From NCBI GenBank assembly GCA_029959085.1, contig JARWIR010000005.1, forward strand, positions 2,482,501 to 2,546,500: 64,000 nt of DNA. Reading direction: 5' to 3'. This stretch comes from Nemophila menziesii (lineage: Eukaryota; Streptophyta; Magnoliopsida; Boraginales; Hydrophyllaceae). Both the position numbers and the translations under genes were made by a program. Below, in pieces: positions 23,036 through 35,580 of this stretch (positions are counted from its first letter, which is position 1; every line of letters starts with the position of its first letter). Below the pieces are notes generated by a model. That model worked only from the letters and a program-made list of their open reading frames with translations. It was not told where the DNA came from and ran no database searches.

Positions 23036-26000
23036 GGGTTACTCTTCAATCATACGGTATATTATATACTCTTTTCTTTAAAAGGAAAAGAAAAATCACT
23101 TGTGTTGTTTCTTACTTCCTTAAAAGATCTTCTATTGTTTGTAATTCTAGGAATTCTAGTGATAGTTATTTTGAAGCTAAAGCTTGGGCATGTCTAGTTA
23201 TTCTAGTGATAGTTATCATTAAAAAAAGTTATCATTCAAAGTGATTTAAGAGAATTATGAATCACATGCTAAAAATCTTCCTATCTATGGTTTCAAGATT
23301 TGTAATAAGATTTGTAATAATATTAATAACATTTAATATTTTATTGTGGAAAGTAAAACAAATATCCTTGATAATTTGTTTCGCAATTGACAATCACCAT
23401 TAATTACCTAATTAGTTAATATCCTTGTTTTTCATAACTTGCCCTCTAGTATAGGATGGGGTTGAACTTTACAAATACTATACATTTTTTATTATATATT
23501 ATGTGTACTTGACAAAAAGAAAATACATGCGAGATGATGTGCACAAAATTATGATAACTGGGGCCTAACCAAAATCGGTGAATCTAGCTAAACTTACTAA
23601 ACTCCTGAGAAGCGCTAATTATTGTGCGCGGTGTAACCTTCGACTCCTAAAAATGAAATGTTGGATACATTTTTATCTATTTTTATAAACTTGTATACTT
23701 ATTTATCAAAATTTGAATTAATGGACATATAGGGAGAATTTTCCCTTTTATATTTAAGATGAGAAGTTAACCTTTTGCATTCTTTTCTTTCTAGAAAATA
23801 TAGGAAACTTACGTTGGAACTCTGGATCTTTTGATCTATAGAGTACTTTAACATTTTGTATTTTTAAGGGTCAATGCTCAATAAATCTCCGCAACGATAT
23901 GTACTATCCTGTAAGAGGCATAATCTTTTTTACAATGCTTAAGAGTTCTTGGGTTCGCTGCCAGTTGATGGCAACAAAATAGCCTAAATAGATACATAAA
24001 AAATTTGTACAAAAATATTATAAAAATGAGTTATTAATTATTTAAATACAAAACGATAAAATAATATGCATTAGACAAAGATGTTATTTTAAAATGGTGA
24101 CATATATCATTACTCTTTTAAAAATAACAGTTTAAGTAATGGAAAAATTCCTAAAACTCAAAAAGTTGAGTTATGGAAAAAAATTCTCAAAACTCAAAAA
24201 ATGAAGTTAGGTGGAAATTTCATAATTGATAAGGAAAAGTAATATGTTAATTTATGCATCATAGGTGTTTTATCTTTTACTTGATGAACAATCTGAGTTT
24301 TAAAATTGTTATTTAAATCAAATATAAAATACATAAAAGTATGGTATTTATCATATTTTATGATACATACTTATTGTTTGTTACTTCACAATCAATAAAA
24401 AAGAACTAAAATATCTAAACAATACAAAAATGCAGCAAAAAAAAAGTTTGAGTTTTAGAAATTTTCTCAAAACTCAATTTGTTCTTCATATTAAAGGTAA
24501 AATACATAAAAATATGATACTTATCATATTTTATGATAAAAATATGGTTTCGTTGTGTTTCTGTGTATGATACATATTTTTTAGTGAAGTGTCAATCTCT
24601 AGGACCTTTATGTGCTTATTTAAATCTTCTCTGGCAGATATGGCACAATCTGACATCGAGAAGTTCATCAAAAAAGAAGTGCAAGAACGGTCACTCGAGA
24701 GCGATGGCGATGAAGGTGAATTAGATTATGACGAGGAGAATATGAGATCGAGGATTATAAATATCCTTTATTTATACTTCTATAGCATTATTTTAGTGAT
24801 GTTGAGTTTTTTGGTTTTCTTGATATCTTCTAATCTGATAAATGAATGATACAATATGTCGAAGTAACAAGGGTGTAACTTTCTATGACTGAATGCTATG
24901 TTGGCTCAAACTAATTATTATGGATTTGATGTCAATTGTGTTAGTGATTAAAGTTATATCAGTTGTACTTTAAACTTCAATCAACATCTTTGTGATGTTT
25001 TTTTATAAGTCAGAAACATCTCGGTGGTGTTGATAAGCCATACTAATGCATTTGGTATCGATGTCTCATTTTGTTTGATAGATTAACTGTATCACGTGAC
25101 ATATTTTTATGGGTTATTTAGCCTTATTTGAGGGAATATTCTCCACTCAACATTCCAATCCCTGACAATTCTACGAATATCCACCATATTCGAAGATTTC
25201 GTTCCCACAATATATGTCATAAGCGAGTATTTAAAAGCTTTTTCAATTATAAGTACATCACTCTCGAGGATTTGTAGTTTCTCAACTTCAACCGACTTGA
25301 AGTTATCAAGCACTATTCATTACAAAGGCTTTCTATTGTTTAGAAGAATACTTTTATAATCTTTTTTTCCTTTTTCCACTTTTTCCGGAATACCCAAATT
25401 GGTGACCAAGTTTCCGGGCTCCACCAAGGGTTCTCGGGTGGTCATCTCACGTTCATTCGCGACAACATTCTTTGTTTTCAAGATATCATCCACAACTACT
25501 ATAAAAGCCACATCACCACTTTCTTGGGGTACCCATTCATCCAATATAATATTTGAATTTGGTTGAGTACTTTTACAAGCATGTGATGCTCGTTCAGAAG
25601 ATCCCAAGCTTTTCTCAAGAAATTGGTTACCTCATTCTCCAATCCCTCATGGATTTGGTTCCATATCCCCAAATTGGAATCCAAAAGATTCCCTACTCCC
25701 TTATTCATGTTTTTTTAGTAGTTTAGCACAATAAAGGTATAAGAGTTGCACCTTCCTTATTCTGCTGAAGTTGATTATCACAACTGCCATTTCTGGTGAC
25801 TGTACTTGCTGATCTGGTGGCTAGCTTCATCCTAATCGGCTTGACATTCTGAGGTCCCACCTCAAAGTTTTCCTCCTACCCAAACGAGCCCAAAGTGGGG
25901 GAAAACGTGTTAATTTTTTCCGATTTTAATCCTTTTAAAGATGCTAAAGGCGGACGAAGAAAACCCCCTTCCGGTGAGTCATGGAATAGCGTGAGGCTAT

Positions 26001-26760
26001 CCACTATCGAAGGGGATCAGAAATCTGTGTATACCCGAGACGTAAGGTTCTCGTGGTCGGGGTTTTCTTAGCGACGACAACAAGGTTGAACTTTTATGTG
26101 TCTCCGGGGTCAAACTCGTCGGGAGAGAAGTCTCGATTGTTGTGTTTCTTTGATTTTGTGATCATAGGCGACGATCTCATGGCAAAAAGAAGCGAGATAG
26201 ACGTCAAATTGGTGAGATATAGAAAAGAAACCCTCTAACCTCTCTTTATTTTCTCATTCTAACTTCCATTTCACGCAGGGACTAGTCTTATTATTGATAA
26301 ACAGGTATTCCACTACGAGTCTACGATGCTACCAAAATTTGTTAATATTCAATCTTACCGCTTCTAAATAATAATCCACTTAACTTTTGACATAGATTAA
26401 TAAATGTAGTCATTAGCTTCTTTATTACTAAAATACCCTTCTATCTTTAAATTATAAATATTTATTAAAAATATATATTTTAATTAGGTTAATACTATTA
26501 TAAATTGAAGAAAAGTATTTTAATATTACATAGACAATTATTTTCAAACTACAATTTTAGTAAGGGAATTGTCGTGGAAACCAGAATGGCTATTATTTTA
26601 ATTTTATTTTTTTAAAAAGGGCTTTTAGTTATAAAGACCCCAAGGCTTAACACACCACTTATAAAAACCGCTTCAAAATACTCCCATCATATCATAACTA
26701 AAGTTAAACAAATTCCTAAGACACTCTCCCTTCTAATTAACAGTGAAAAACCAAACCAAA
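23036..26760. other. Long spacer without a supported gene
   Basis: Mostly AT-rich. A block with ACATAAAAATATGATACTTA and ATCATATTTTATGATA occurs twice (near 24325 and 24495). Near 24640 a short acidic, exon-like frame (MAQSDIEKFIKKEVQER) is open for about 40 codons and then runs into hydrophobic noise. On the minus strand around 25320-25700 there are short open frames without a known domain. None is strong enough to call. Confidence 0.45.
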
Positions 26761-26789
26761 AACAAAACACAAGTTAGGTTTTTATTTTA

Positions 26790-27060
26790 CTCTCTCTCCT
26801 CTCCCTCCCACTCTCTTCTCTCTGTATCTATTTGCACGCTTCTCTCACTTCGGACCAAGCCGTTCTCCACCAAGCCACTCTCCTGCATAAGAAAACTGCC
26901 TCCATTGTAGACCATTCTTCATCTCAGCTTGAGAAGAATACCGCCACGTTCGTCTGAGAAGAAACCCGCCGTTCTCCACCTCCGCCTGAGAAGAACACCG
27001 CCGCCGCTCAGCTCTCATCTTCCCGCCGCCATTACTGGACAATTCTCCACCATCTATTAG
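26790..27060. other. Pyrimidine-rich then GC-rich island of unknown function
   Basis: A CT-rich run (26790-26830) leads into about 220 bp of unusually GC-rich sequence with repeated GAGAAGAA-CCGCC and TTCTCCACC phrases. It looks like the leader and start of a gene or retroelement on the plus strand, but no coding frame continues beyond 27060. Confidence 0.35.
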
Positions 27061-27484
27061 GGGTGAAAATAAATTTATTTTTAACCTAATCTAATTGTTT
27101 TTCAATTTTCATTTTTTTATTTGTTTGAGAAGCAAATTGGAAAAGATTTCAAATTGTTTTTTTCTCCCAACAAATGAAGAGATTTTAATGTTGTAATTGT
27201 AGAATTTGTAGATTTGAAAAAATATTAATCTTATGTGATCTTATAAAAATAAAAATTATAGAAATAAAAATTAATTTGCTTGTGAATTTTTAAGAAAAGA
27301 GAGGTATATAAGCAGGGGAAGGTTTAATTTTTCTTTTTCTTTTTTGGTTTTTGTTTGGCAATTGTAAAAAGATTTTTATTTGTTTTTTTTATGCTAGAGT
27401 GAAGATATTTTTTTTTGTTCCCGCAAGTGTATTAGTTTTTTGTTTAGTGTGAAGAAATTCTTTTTGTTTTTTGTTACTGCTAAT

Positions 27485-27617
27485 ATCGGGTTAGCTTACG
27501 CGCACCCGACTAATCCCACGGAGATATACATGTCTCCCCATATATATTCTTTTGGTAAATCAGAACTAGGATACCCATGTTCAGGGAAGGGTTAGCAAAG
27601 CTCTGGCCAGTTGAGCT
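27485..27617 (-). mobile_element. tRNA-derived SINE (Au-like 3' end)
   Basis: Read on the minus strand it begins GGGTTAGCTCAACTGGCCAG, a good pol III A box, has a decayed B-box region (CATGGGTATCCTAG), and ends GGGATTAGTCGGGTGCGCGT then AAGCTAACCCG. That end matches the widespread plant SINE signature I know from Au-type families. No clear target-site duplication was found, so the borders are approximate. Confidence 0.6.
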
Positions 27618-27625
27618 AACCCAAC

Positions 27626-27737
27626 TAGTACGTATCAATCAGATCTGTTTGGTACGTACCAATCAGATCTGTTTGGTACATAGAAATCAGATCTGTTTGG
27701 TGCGTATCATTCAGATTTGTTTAGTATGTACCAATTG
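27626..27737 (+). repeat. 24-bp palindromic minisatellite, forward array
   Basis: Four to five units of CAGATCTGTTTGGTACGTACC plus AAT. Each unit contains two palindromes, CAGATCTG and GGTACGTACC. Confidence 0.85.
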
Positions 27738-28005
27738 GATATTATCTTTTTGTTTTGTTTTAATCTGGTGTTTGGTTTTTTCGAATTGTTTTGACAAAAG
27801 ATATTGTTTGGCACATACCAATTGGACCTTGACACGGTAGCTATGTTTGGGTTATCTAAATAAGTACGGACTCAAATGATTGTATAAAAATCATAAAACA
27901 AACACGGACAGTAACCTTGACATAAAACACAAATGTTATTAAGGACTCATCATGCAATAATATAAAGATTAATGTAAAAAGAACATGGATACATATGAAT
28001 AAAGT

Positions 28006-28093
28006 ATTTGGTACGTACCAAACACAAATTATTGGTACGTACCAAACTGAGATTTTTGGTATATAGCAAATAGAAATTATTGGTACGTACCAA
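28006..28093 (-). repeat. 24-bp palindromic minisatellite, inverted array
   Basis: Three to four units of the same 24-bp repeat in the opposite orientation (TTGGTACGTACCAAAC and variants), about 270 bp from the forward array. Confidence 0.8.
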
Positions 28094-28237
28094 CGACAAA
28101 CTAAAATAGAGGTATAAAGGTCAATCATATTAATCGATTTTTCAACACCGCGACAGATATTTTGGCTAAATGCACTCGACGTAACATGGACATCTCTCAA
28201 TGGGAGGATTTTTCCCAATTTGGCTCGGTTAATTTTT

Positions 28238-28361
28238 TTTGTTTTTGTTACATAGGATAGTCACTTTGGACTCTAAGTCATTGACTTGGTTCGGTTCGGA
28301 CCTGTATTACTAGATTGGATGACCAAGGTCCTGACTAATGACTAATGAGCTAATCCTAACT
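28238..28361 (-). mobile_element. tRNA-derived SINE, full length
   Basis: Read on the minus strand it starts near GGATTAGCTCATTAGTCATT, continues CCTTGGTCATCCAATCTAGT, has a slightly altered B-box region, then TCCAAAGTGACTATCCTATG TAAC and an A/C tail. GGTTAATTTTT flanks it on both sides (28227-28237 and 28362-28372), a convincing 11-bp target-site duplication. Confidence 0.85.
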
Positions 28362-28372
28362 GGTTAATTTTT

Positions 28373-29013
28373 CTATTTTTCTATTTCACCTGACAAAATA
28401 TAAATAACTAAATTTTTGGATTTTTAGTTTTTTATTAGTAATTTCCTCTTTTAAAAATTGCTATTCAAACTTTTCCCAATCCAATAAAAAAAAAATTTAA
28501 CTTTAATATTTACTCATCCTTTTTTTTTTTTCAATTTTACTTTCACAACTGCCTTTTCTTCTTCCTTTTCTTCTTCAGCTCTTCCGGATCGAGTAAGACC
28601 ACTCCTCAAATATTTATTTTTATTTTTAATAATTTTTTATCACACCATCTGAGAATTTTAGTATAGTTTTTGATTTATTAAATTGATTTAATGGGTTATT
28701 TTTCGAATTCTTGTAATATTTTTATGGTTTGAAGATTTATGTAATTCTAAATGTTTTACTGTAAATAATTATAACTGAAATATTATAGTTTATAATGATG
28801 ATTTATTTATATAGAATTTTTGTTACTGTCAATTGGTTTTGTTATCTAATAATGTGGTTAATATATTTATGCAGAATACGCCAGGACTGGGATTTTAATG
28901 AATTATATGAATTGTTGTGAAGGTTTGTTAGCTGTAATTAAATATTTAAATTGTTAATCGTGTTTTCGAAGATCCTACATTTGATCGTCAAGGTTTTATA
29001 AAGAAGTATAGAT
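28373..29013 (+). promoter_or_regulatory. Promoter and leader of the MUB gene
   Basis: A CT-rich stretch at 28550-28590 (CTTCTTCCTTTTCTTCTTC) looks like the start of the 5' UTR. It is followed by a possible 5'-UTR intron from about 28597 (CGA/GTAAGA) to the TTTATGCAG acceptor near 28875. The borders are inference. Confidence 0.45.
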
Positions 29014-29685
29014 ATGAAATTAGGAGTGGAAAATAATTTAATGATTAGGTTTATACTGAGTGATGGTTCAGATATTGGACCGAAAAGTTATCCCGTTGCT
29101 ATGAGTATTGCAAATTTGAAGGCTAGCGTAATTGCCCAATGGCCCAAAGGTTTGTTCCGTCATTTTAGTTTTTTGTTTTCTACTTCTCTGTTTGTTATAA
29201 TCTCTGTTTTGTATGTGTTCAATACAGACAAGAATAATGGTCCACGAAAAGTCAAAGATGTGAAGTTAATCAATGGAGGAAGAATATTAGAGAATAAAAA
29301 AACACTTGAGGAGTGTAGGAACCCACTTTGTGATTTACCTGGTGGAGTCACAACTATGCATGTTGTTGTTCAGCTCCCACTCGCTAAAAAAGGCAAGAAT
29401 GGGCTTATTTTTCTATATTTATTTTAGCAAATATGTTTAATTATTTACACGTTAGTTTATAGAATATGATCTCTTAATGTTTGGATCATTTGAAAAGCCA
29501 AAAAGTTAAGTGAAAATTGAAAACCTTGAGACGTGTTTGTATGTTTTGTATGTGTTTGTTTGTTTAGTAGGTTATTATGACATCCTTCTCTCTTATTAAG
29601 TTAGTAATTTTTTCATGCAGCTGGAAAGAGGAAGAAACTATTAGAGGAATCTGAGCAGAACAAGTGTGGTTGTGTTATATTGTGA
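29014..29685 (+). CDS. Membrane-anchored ubiquitin-fold protein (MUB), 3 exons
   Basis: A ubiquitin-like protein that is prenylated at its C-terminus, sits on the plasma membrane and is known to dock certain E2 ubiquitin-conjugating enzymes there. Exons: 29014-29149, 29228-29392, 29621-29685, giving 121 aa (family 117-120). The ubiquitin fold spans about residues 8-85, with the hallmark DGSDIGPKS, VKLINGGRILENKKTL and GGVTTMHVVVQ segments. The C-terminus KCGCVIL is a CaaX box; its final Leu favours geranylgeranylation. Intron 1 is GT-AG. Intron 2 reads AAAAAAG/GCAAGA at its 5' end, with no usable GT nearby, so it is a GC-AG intron; without splicing the frame would run on and lose the CaaX box. 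The gene appears intact. Confidence 0.93.
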
Positions 29686-30440
29686 AAATACACCATTTAC
29701 TTTGCAAGTTTCTGTCCAAATAAACAAAAAACATTTTAGGTATAATAATCATTTTACCCTATTCATTGAGATCATTATATTGGAAAAAAAGACTTACTTA
29801 AAGATATTATATCATATTATCTTGTGGGATACTAGCCGATATCATGTCACCATACCTAAGCCTAACATTACAAGTGGTCTTGGACCTTATGGTGTTAGAC
29901 AACACAAGATTTTTCCTTGTCATATTTAGTTGAAGTTGATATTGATATGCATTCTGTACAGATTTTCCATTGGAGTTGAATTCTTTTATCAAAAATTCAG
30001 GAGATGCGCATTTATTATCACCACATTTACATCAATATTTCAATAATATTATTGTTTCTTCAACATTAAAGGTATTTGGATCATGTTGTAATTGTTGGAC
30101 TGAACCAAATATATTGTTTATACTTTATGAACAAGATTTTTTCATCATATTTTCCTTTGTTTAAACATACATCGTTGAGTTACCACATTTTATGTTTTTC
30201 TCACAAATTCAGATAAATGTTACTATGGTCATTAAAATTTATGTCTAATCTTGTTGGAAAATTCATCAGAGGAATTTTTCTTAACATGACACTTCATTTG
30301 TGCAGGATACAAAAACTAGTTTTGTTTCAAATTACCAACTTAATAAAAGCTTACATTTGTCCCTGGTCCTTCAACAAAAACTTTGATATCTTAATTAAAT
30401 TTCAATCTCTTAAATCACCATATATACAAATTATATATAC
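29686..30440. other. Spacer between two convergent genes
   Basis: Holds the 3' UTRs of the MUB gene (plus strand) and the PPR gene (minus strand). No further gene is seen. Confidence 0.5.
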
Positions 30441-32090
30441 TCATCTTTTAAACCTAATTTTTTTCTTCAAATTTTGTAACATCAAAGCTCTAGTTTTACC
30501 ATCGGGTATTAAACCATTCTCATTCATCTTCCTATAAAATCTCCTCGCCAAATCAATCTCACCTCTTAAACACAATCCTTGTATCGCTTCATTATACAAC
30601 GATCCATTAGCCACAAACCCCTAAACAAAACAAAACAAAAAAAATCAAACCCCTTTCAATATCTTAACAAACATCAACAAACTTACATTCAATATTTCCT
30701 CAACTTCATCAAATCTATTACCCCATATACAACCTCGTATAAGTGACAACATAGTAAATATATCCGGACTAAGCTTTATATGACACATATGCGCGTACAC
30801 TTCTAACGCTATTTCAGGTCTTCTCGCCACCTCACACGCCCCAATCACAAAATTATAACAACTAGAATTCACTAATATTCCGGAACCTTCCATTTCCAAT
30901 AATATCTGTAACGCTTTATCCCATAATCCTAGCCTTTGACACGACATTAAACCCGTATTATAAATATTCAAATTCATAACACATTTTTTCTTTCTCTTTA
31001 GCCTCTCAAATATCAATAAAACATCCGAATATCGATTCGATTTATAAAACGCAACTAATATAGCATTCCATGTGTATTTATCCGGTTCATAATTTAGACT
31101 CTTCATAATTTTAAACACTTTAATCGCATCTTCAACTTTACCAGCTTTTCCAAGTACATTAATAACAGAATTAAACGAAATTAAACTCGGATTTAAATCA
31201 TTTTTCAACATGTTATTAAGTACTCTCAATGCTAAATCAAATTCGCCTTCTTTACCACATGCTTTAATTATAGCTTGCATTGAATCTTCACTAGGTTCGA
31301 TTTTATTATAAATCATTTCATAATAAGCATCAAGTGCTAATTCATTTTGTTCACATCGAACAAATAAACAAATTAATAATCGATAAGTAATAATCGTACC
31401 TATATGATTATTTTCTTGCATATATCTCCAAATTTTTACTGTTTCAACCCAATTATTCATCTTTGCGAAGATTGAAATCATAGTATTGTAAACTATTGCA
31501 TCGAAATATTTACTTTCGGAATTATAAAACATGTTTAAAGCTATTTCATAACCTTTAGTGTTTGAAATTGCTTTTAACACTATACTATAAGTATGACTCG
31601 TGAGTATTTCATTTACTTTCATGAATTCAAACACTGTTAAAGCTTCTTCAAGTAAGTTATTTCGTATAAGACATGAAAGAAGTGAATTTAGAGAATGTAC
31701 ACTTGGTTTAAGATTTGAATACTCCATTGAATGATATAATACTAACGCGCTTTTTGGGTTATTTCTTCTACTTAAATTTACGAGCCTTTCTGATAAAATT
31801 TCTTCGTTTTTTTCCTCTAAGTAAAACCGTTTAGGTTGACTAACATTGACCTTTTGATAAATCGAGATTGATTCATTTTCTAAACTAGCAATGCTATAAT
31901 GAAGAATGTGCTTATAATCCTTCTTTGAGTTCTTATTCTTTTGTGTTACGAAAAGTGAAGAATGATGATAAATTGTTGAGTTGTGTTTTCTTGAAGAAGA
32001 TGAGATTAAATTGTGCTTATATCCATCTAATGAAGTGGAAATTGCACTTATACCCCTCGGTAAATCAATCATACTGATCCCAGAAATCAT
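30441..32090 (-). CDS. P-class pentatricopeptide repeat protein, 2 exons
   Basis: A PPR RNA-binding protein, family-wise an organelle RNA processing or stabilising factor. Exon 1 is 32090-30687 and exon 2 is 30620-30441, joined by a 66-bp GT-AG intron (AAT/GTAAGT; TTTAG/GGG), in phase, giving 527 aa. Residues 1 to about 60 are rich in Ser, His and Lys and low in acids, compatible with an organelle transit peptide. About eleven 35-residue P-type motifs follow from about residue 100, for example SLISFNSVINVLGKAGKVED and DKYTWNAILVAFYKSNRYSD. There is no E, DYW or SMR domain. The overall layout resembles Arabidopsis At3g29290 (EMB2076), but orthology is from memory. Exon 2 carries one more PPR motif and a basic tail (KKKIRFKR). 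Confidence 0.93.
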
Positions 32091-33080
32091 AATAACTCAA
32101 AGTAGTCCTCAAAACCATACAATTTCAAGACTACTATCTTAATCTGCAAGTGAACAAATATGAAAAACAAAGATATTAATATTAACACTTCTTAAATTTC
32201 TTTGGAGCAATATATCAAACAAATAAAAGCAAATAAAGTATCTCCGCTTGCTCTTTATGTTGAACAACTAAGAAAATAATATAAAGCTTTAGTAAAATAA
32301 TTATTTAGAACCTTATATGAAAATATAATCGGCTAAGCTTATATAGCCTACGTCTCAAGTGAGTCTGGAACTAACAATTTCCTATGCATATTTTCATTTT
32401 GAAAAGCTCAATTCAGAAAGATGATTTTATTTTTATTTTTGTTTTAATTTGGTAAAATGAAAGAAAATAATTAGTTAAGGGAGAACTGAATTTACCCGGA
32501 AAAGGTTGAATTAAGAGTGAGGTTTAGTACTCCAGATGAAGGTGCAGAGAATGAAAGAGAACAAACAAGTAGAAGAGAGCTACTGGTTTTTTCTTCGTGT
32601 GTGTTAAGCTATGGGATAATGTTATCATAGTGAATTAACTCAATTTAGTAAAAAAAAACTCTATTTTTCTATTTAAAACAGAGACTCATATTAACTTATT
32701 TTAAGAAGTACAACAATTTAGTTCTGATTTATCAAAATGTGATATTATTTGTGAGACAGGTCGAGTTACACTCAAATTGGTTCAGACTATACACTATGTA
32801 AAAAAAATTCCTAAATAACCGATAAAATAGTCAACGACATGGTTCGTAAACGGCCAAATCCATTTAATCGTAATAAACAGTAAATCATGAACCAAACACA
32901 AGATGTTCTCCAAAATCAGCAATGCTCTCAAATCGACGACACTATTGAGTGACGAAATGGCTTGAACTATTGATTAATAAAGTATCACTCTCAAGAGAGG
33001 CACTAGTAATGCCGGACTGGCGTACAAATAAAAGAGTGTTTTTAAATGCAAGACACTCAGCTACGAAGACAAAGCAAGGG
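32091..33080 (-). promoter_or_regulatory. Leader, promoter and spacer upstream of the PPR gene
   Basis: A possible 5'-UTR intron acceptor (CTTGCAG) lies about 55 bp before the ATG, near 32146, so transcription probably starts around 32500-32600. Beyond that no gene is visible up to the LINE remnant. Confidence 0.4.
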
Positions 33081-34960
33081 GTGCTTTATTAGTGTGCCCA
33101 AAGACAATGACACCTAATTGGTTTCTTCCTACAAATCATGTCATAACACCACTCAGACAAAAAATTGCAACCTTCTTAATCTCATCCTGTAGGGGAGGGG
33201 GTGGAGACAAATTCAACATCAGTAAAGCTATCACTAATGGGGAACATATAACGGCGGGAACAAAAGTTCACACCATGTGTAAATTAATCGATAATTATGC
33301 AATTAAGGCCCGACATCTTGTTGTTAACTTTTATAATGATGCTTTCCACCACAAACCTATTCCTAGCTTTCCATATTACCCAACAAATGAATGTGATTTT
33401 GGGGACGACGTTTCTTTGAAACTTCCCTAACTTTAGAAGAATCAAGCTAAAGGTTACAAACCAGTCATTAAAGTAAGTCTCAAGCCTACGAGATATCCAT
33501 GTTTCATAGGTCATTATGATTCAGAACTTCTTCGTCCATTTGCATTGGACAAAGACATGTTCAACGTTGTAGGGCCTTCACAACAAATGAAACAAGCATC
33601 AGATTGGGCACAACTCCTCCTAAATCTATTTTCTTGAGCATGAAGATTGTTTTACGTGCTTTCCAGAGAAATGAATTAAGTTTTAGGGAAATTGAGGACT
33701 TCCAAATTACTTTCCACGTGTTTGAGTCAATAATATGGGAGGTGCTGGTTTGATTTGGGATTCTCCCCTTGTTAGATAAGAGATCCATGACTTTGTGGTA
33801 TCGTGTTTTAACAGAGTAGGTACCATTTTGGGTTACATGCTAGATAATAGAGTCGGCCTTAGATTCGCAAGGGAGCCAAATCTGAGAACTCGGTCTATTT
33901 GACACTATCTTGGTCAATACTCGAGATGAGAGCTGACAAGTTCTATTGATTGGTGTTTGATGTGATAAGATTAGAGATTTTAGTTACTATGTTCTCATTG
34001 TTTATTTTTGAAGCCCCCTAGCAATGACCTAGTTATCTTTTCAAATAGACACGGATTCCCCAATTCTGATGTACCAAATAGCATTTTCTTTGAGAAAATC
34101 CTTCACCGTGATAAGACTACGCTAGACCTAAGAAGGTGTAGTTCCAAGCTTCGCTTACTAAAAAGAGGATATGGGGAAGTGGATCCCAATCAGTGCTTGT
34201 GTAAATAGCAAGTCCAGATTCATAAGAATTTTCCACGATTGCTTGACCACTAGGGCCATGAAAAAGCTTGGGAGTGTCGAAGTCCAATTATACCCTCAAA
34301 CTTATTCTTTGAAAGAATTTCTTGTTTAGTCACGTGATACCTGGCTCGTTGTTTTTTCTCCACCAGAACTTGGCCACTATCGGGTTAAGTTTTTTTGTAA
34401 TAACTTTTAGCACAGTCAAGCAAGACATCAGATATGTTGGGAGAATATTGATGGTTGTTGCAAAGGGTAAGTTTTCCCCTTCATAGAGGAGGAAAGACTT
34501 TCACCCTTTCACTTTAGCCAAAAATCTTTATGCAATCAAGTGAGGTTGCTGACTTTTGATTTATCCTATTTGAATGGAATTTTTAGGCATTTATTAAGGT
34601 CGTCAACCTCATTTAAGGCAAATCATCTCTAAAATGGCTCTTCCTGTATTTCAGGAGACATTCAACTTAACAAGAGAGAGAACTTGTTGAGGTTTAAAGT
34701 TAGTCTTAAAGCAAATCAATATCAATAAAGTGTTTAGTTGAGGGCATGTACTTCATTGATAAAGACCTCTATAAAAGATAGATTCGTCTACAAATAGGAG
34801 GCGAGATAGTGTCAGGCGTGTTCGAGCAATGCCAAATCCCTTCAAAGTTCCTTTCCTAAGTTCCTCATCTATAAGACATGTGAGCATTTGGGTGGAATAG
34901 AGAATAGATAACGAGACAGCGGGTCTCCTTATCTCAGGCCTCTAGATGTCTTGGAAGGAG
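33080..34960 (-). mobile_element. Decayed LINE (L1-type), minus strand
   Basis: Broken pieces of a plant L1-like ORF2. Around 34750-34930, text resembling the late RT region (LTLSRLLFVDESIFY, compare the usual HLLFADD). Around 33560-33740, the zinc-binding zf-RVT region (WKVIWKSSISLKLNSFLW, then CFICCEGPTT). Around 33300-33400, the WVIWKARNRFVVE segment that precedes the RNase H part. Stops and frameshifts occur throughout, so this is an old copy. Confidence 0.75.
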
Positions 34961-35575
34961 AAAGAGTCTTGACATTCAAGGAGATGTTTTAGGTTATCAG
35001 GGAGATACACTTTGTGAGTTATCAAGTCCATCGAGGATGTAAACCTAATCGTCCAAGAAATAAAACATGCTCATTCTTGAATTACTCACCAATTGTGTGT
35101 ACAATAAAGCTTGTTGGTTATTCAAACATTTTAGAAATTGTTGAAAGAGTTTCAAAATAAAGGTGAATGATATGATTCAAACATGAAATCACATATAATT
35201 TTTTATTTTATTTTACCAATATACCAATTTTAATATTTATGTTTAACTATTGAATTTATATATATGTATATTAGTTGAACATAAATGGTAAAACTAAATA
35301 AAATGTTGTGTATGCGGGTTTAATCACTAAAAATAGACTTTAAAAGTTCTGAAAACTGGGAACCGAAACTGTTGCTTCTTGGACTTATTTTATTGGACAA
35401 TCTAGTTGAAAATAATTTTTTTTATCGTAAAAATAAATTATATGTATAGTGATTTAAGAGAATAATATATAGTTACATAATATTTTGAAATTTTATTATA
35501 TTATAATATTTTTCTATAATTTTTTATTAAATTATAATTTTAAATAGGTCTTATCTTTCCATTTGACGTAAGAAT

Positions 35576-35580
35576 AAATG
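35576..35580. other. Target-site duplication AAATG (left) of the Athila element
   Basis: AAATG directly precedes the left LTR and is repeated at 46807-46811 after the right LTR. Confidence 0.95.

Noticed and set aside
24533..24849. Short acidic frame MAQSDIEKFIKKEVQERSLE as a possible exon
   Set aside because: It looks exon-like for about 40 codons, but there is no partner exon, no known domain and it decays into hydrophobic noise.
25107..25708. Overlapping minus-strand frames of 68-95 codons
   Set aside because: No recognisable domain. Possibly a transposon relic, but nothing specific can be supported.
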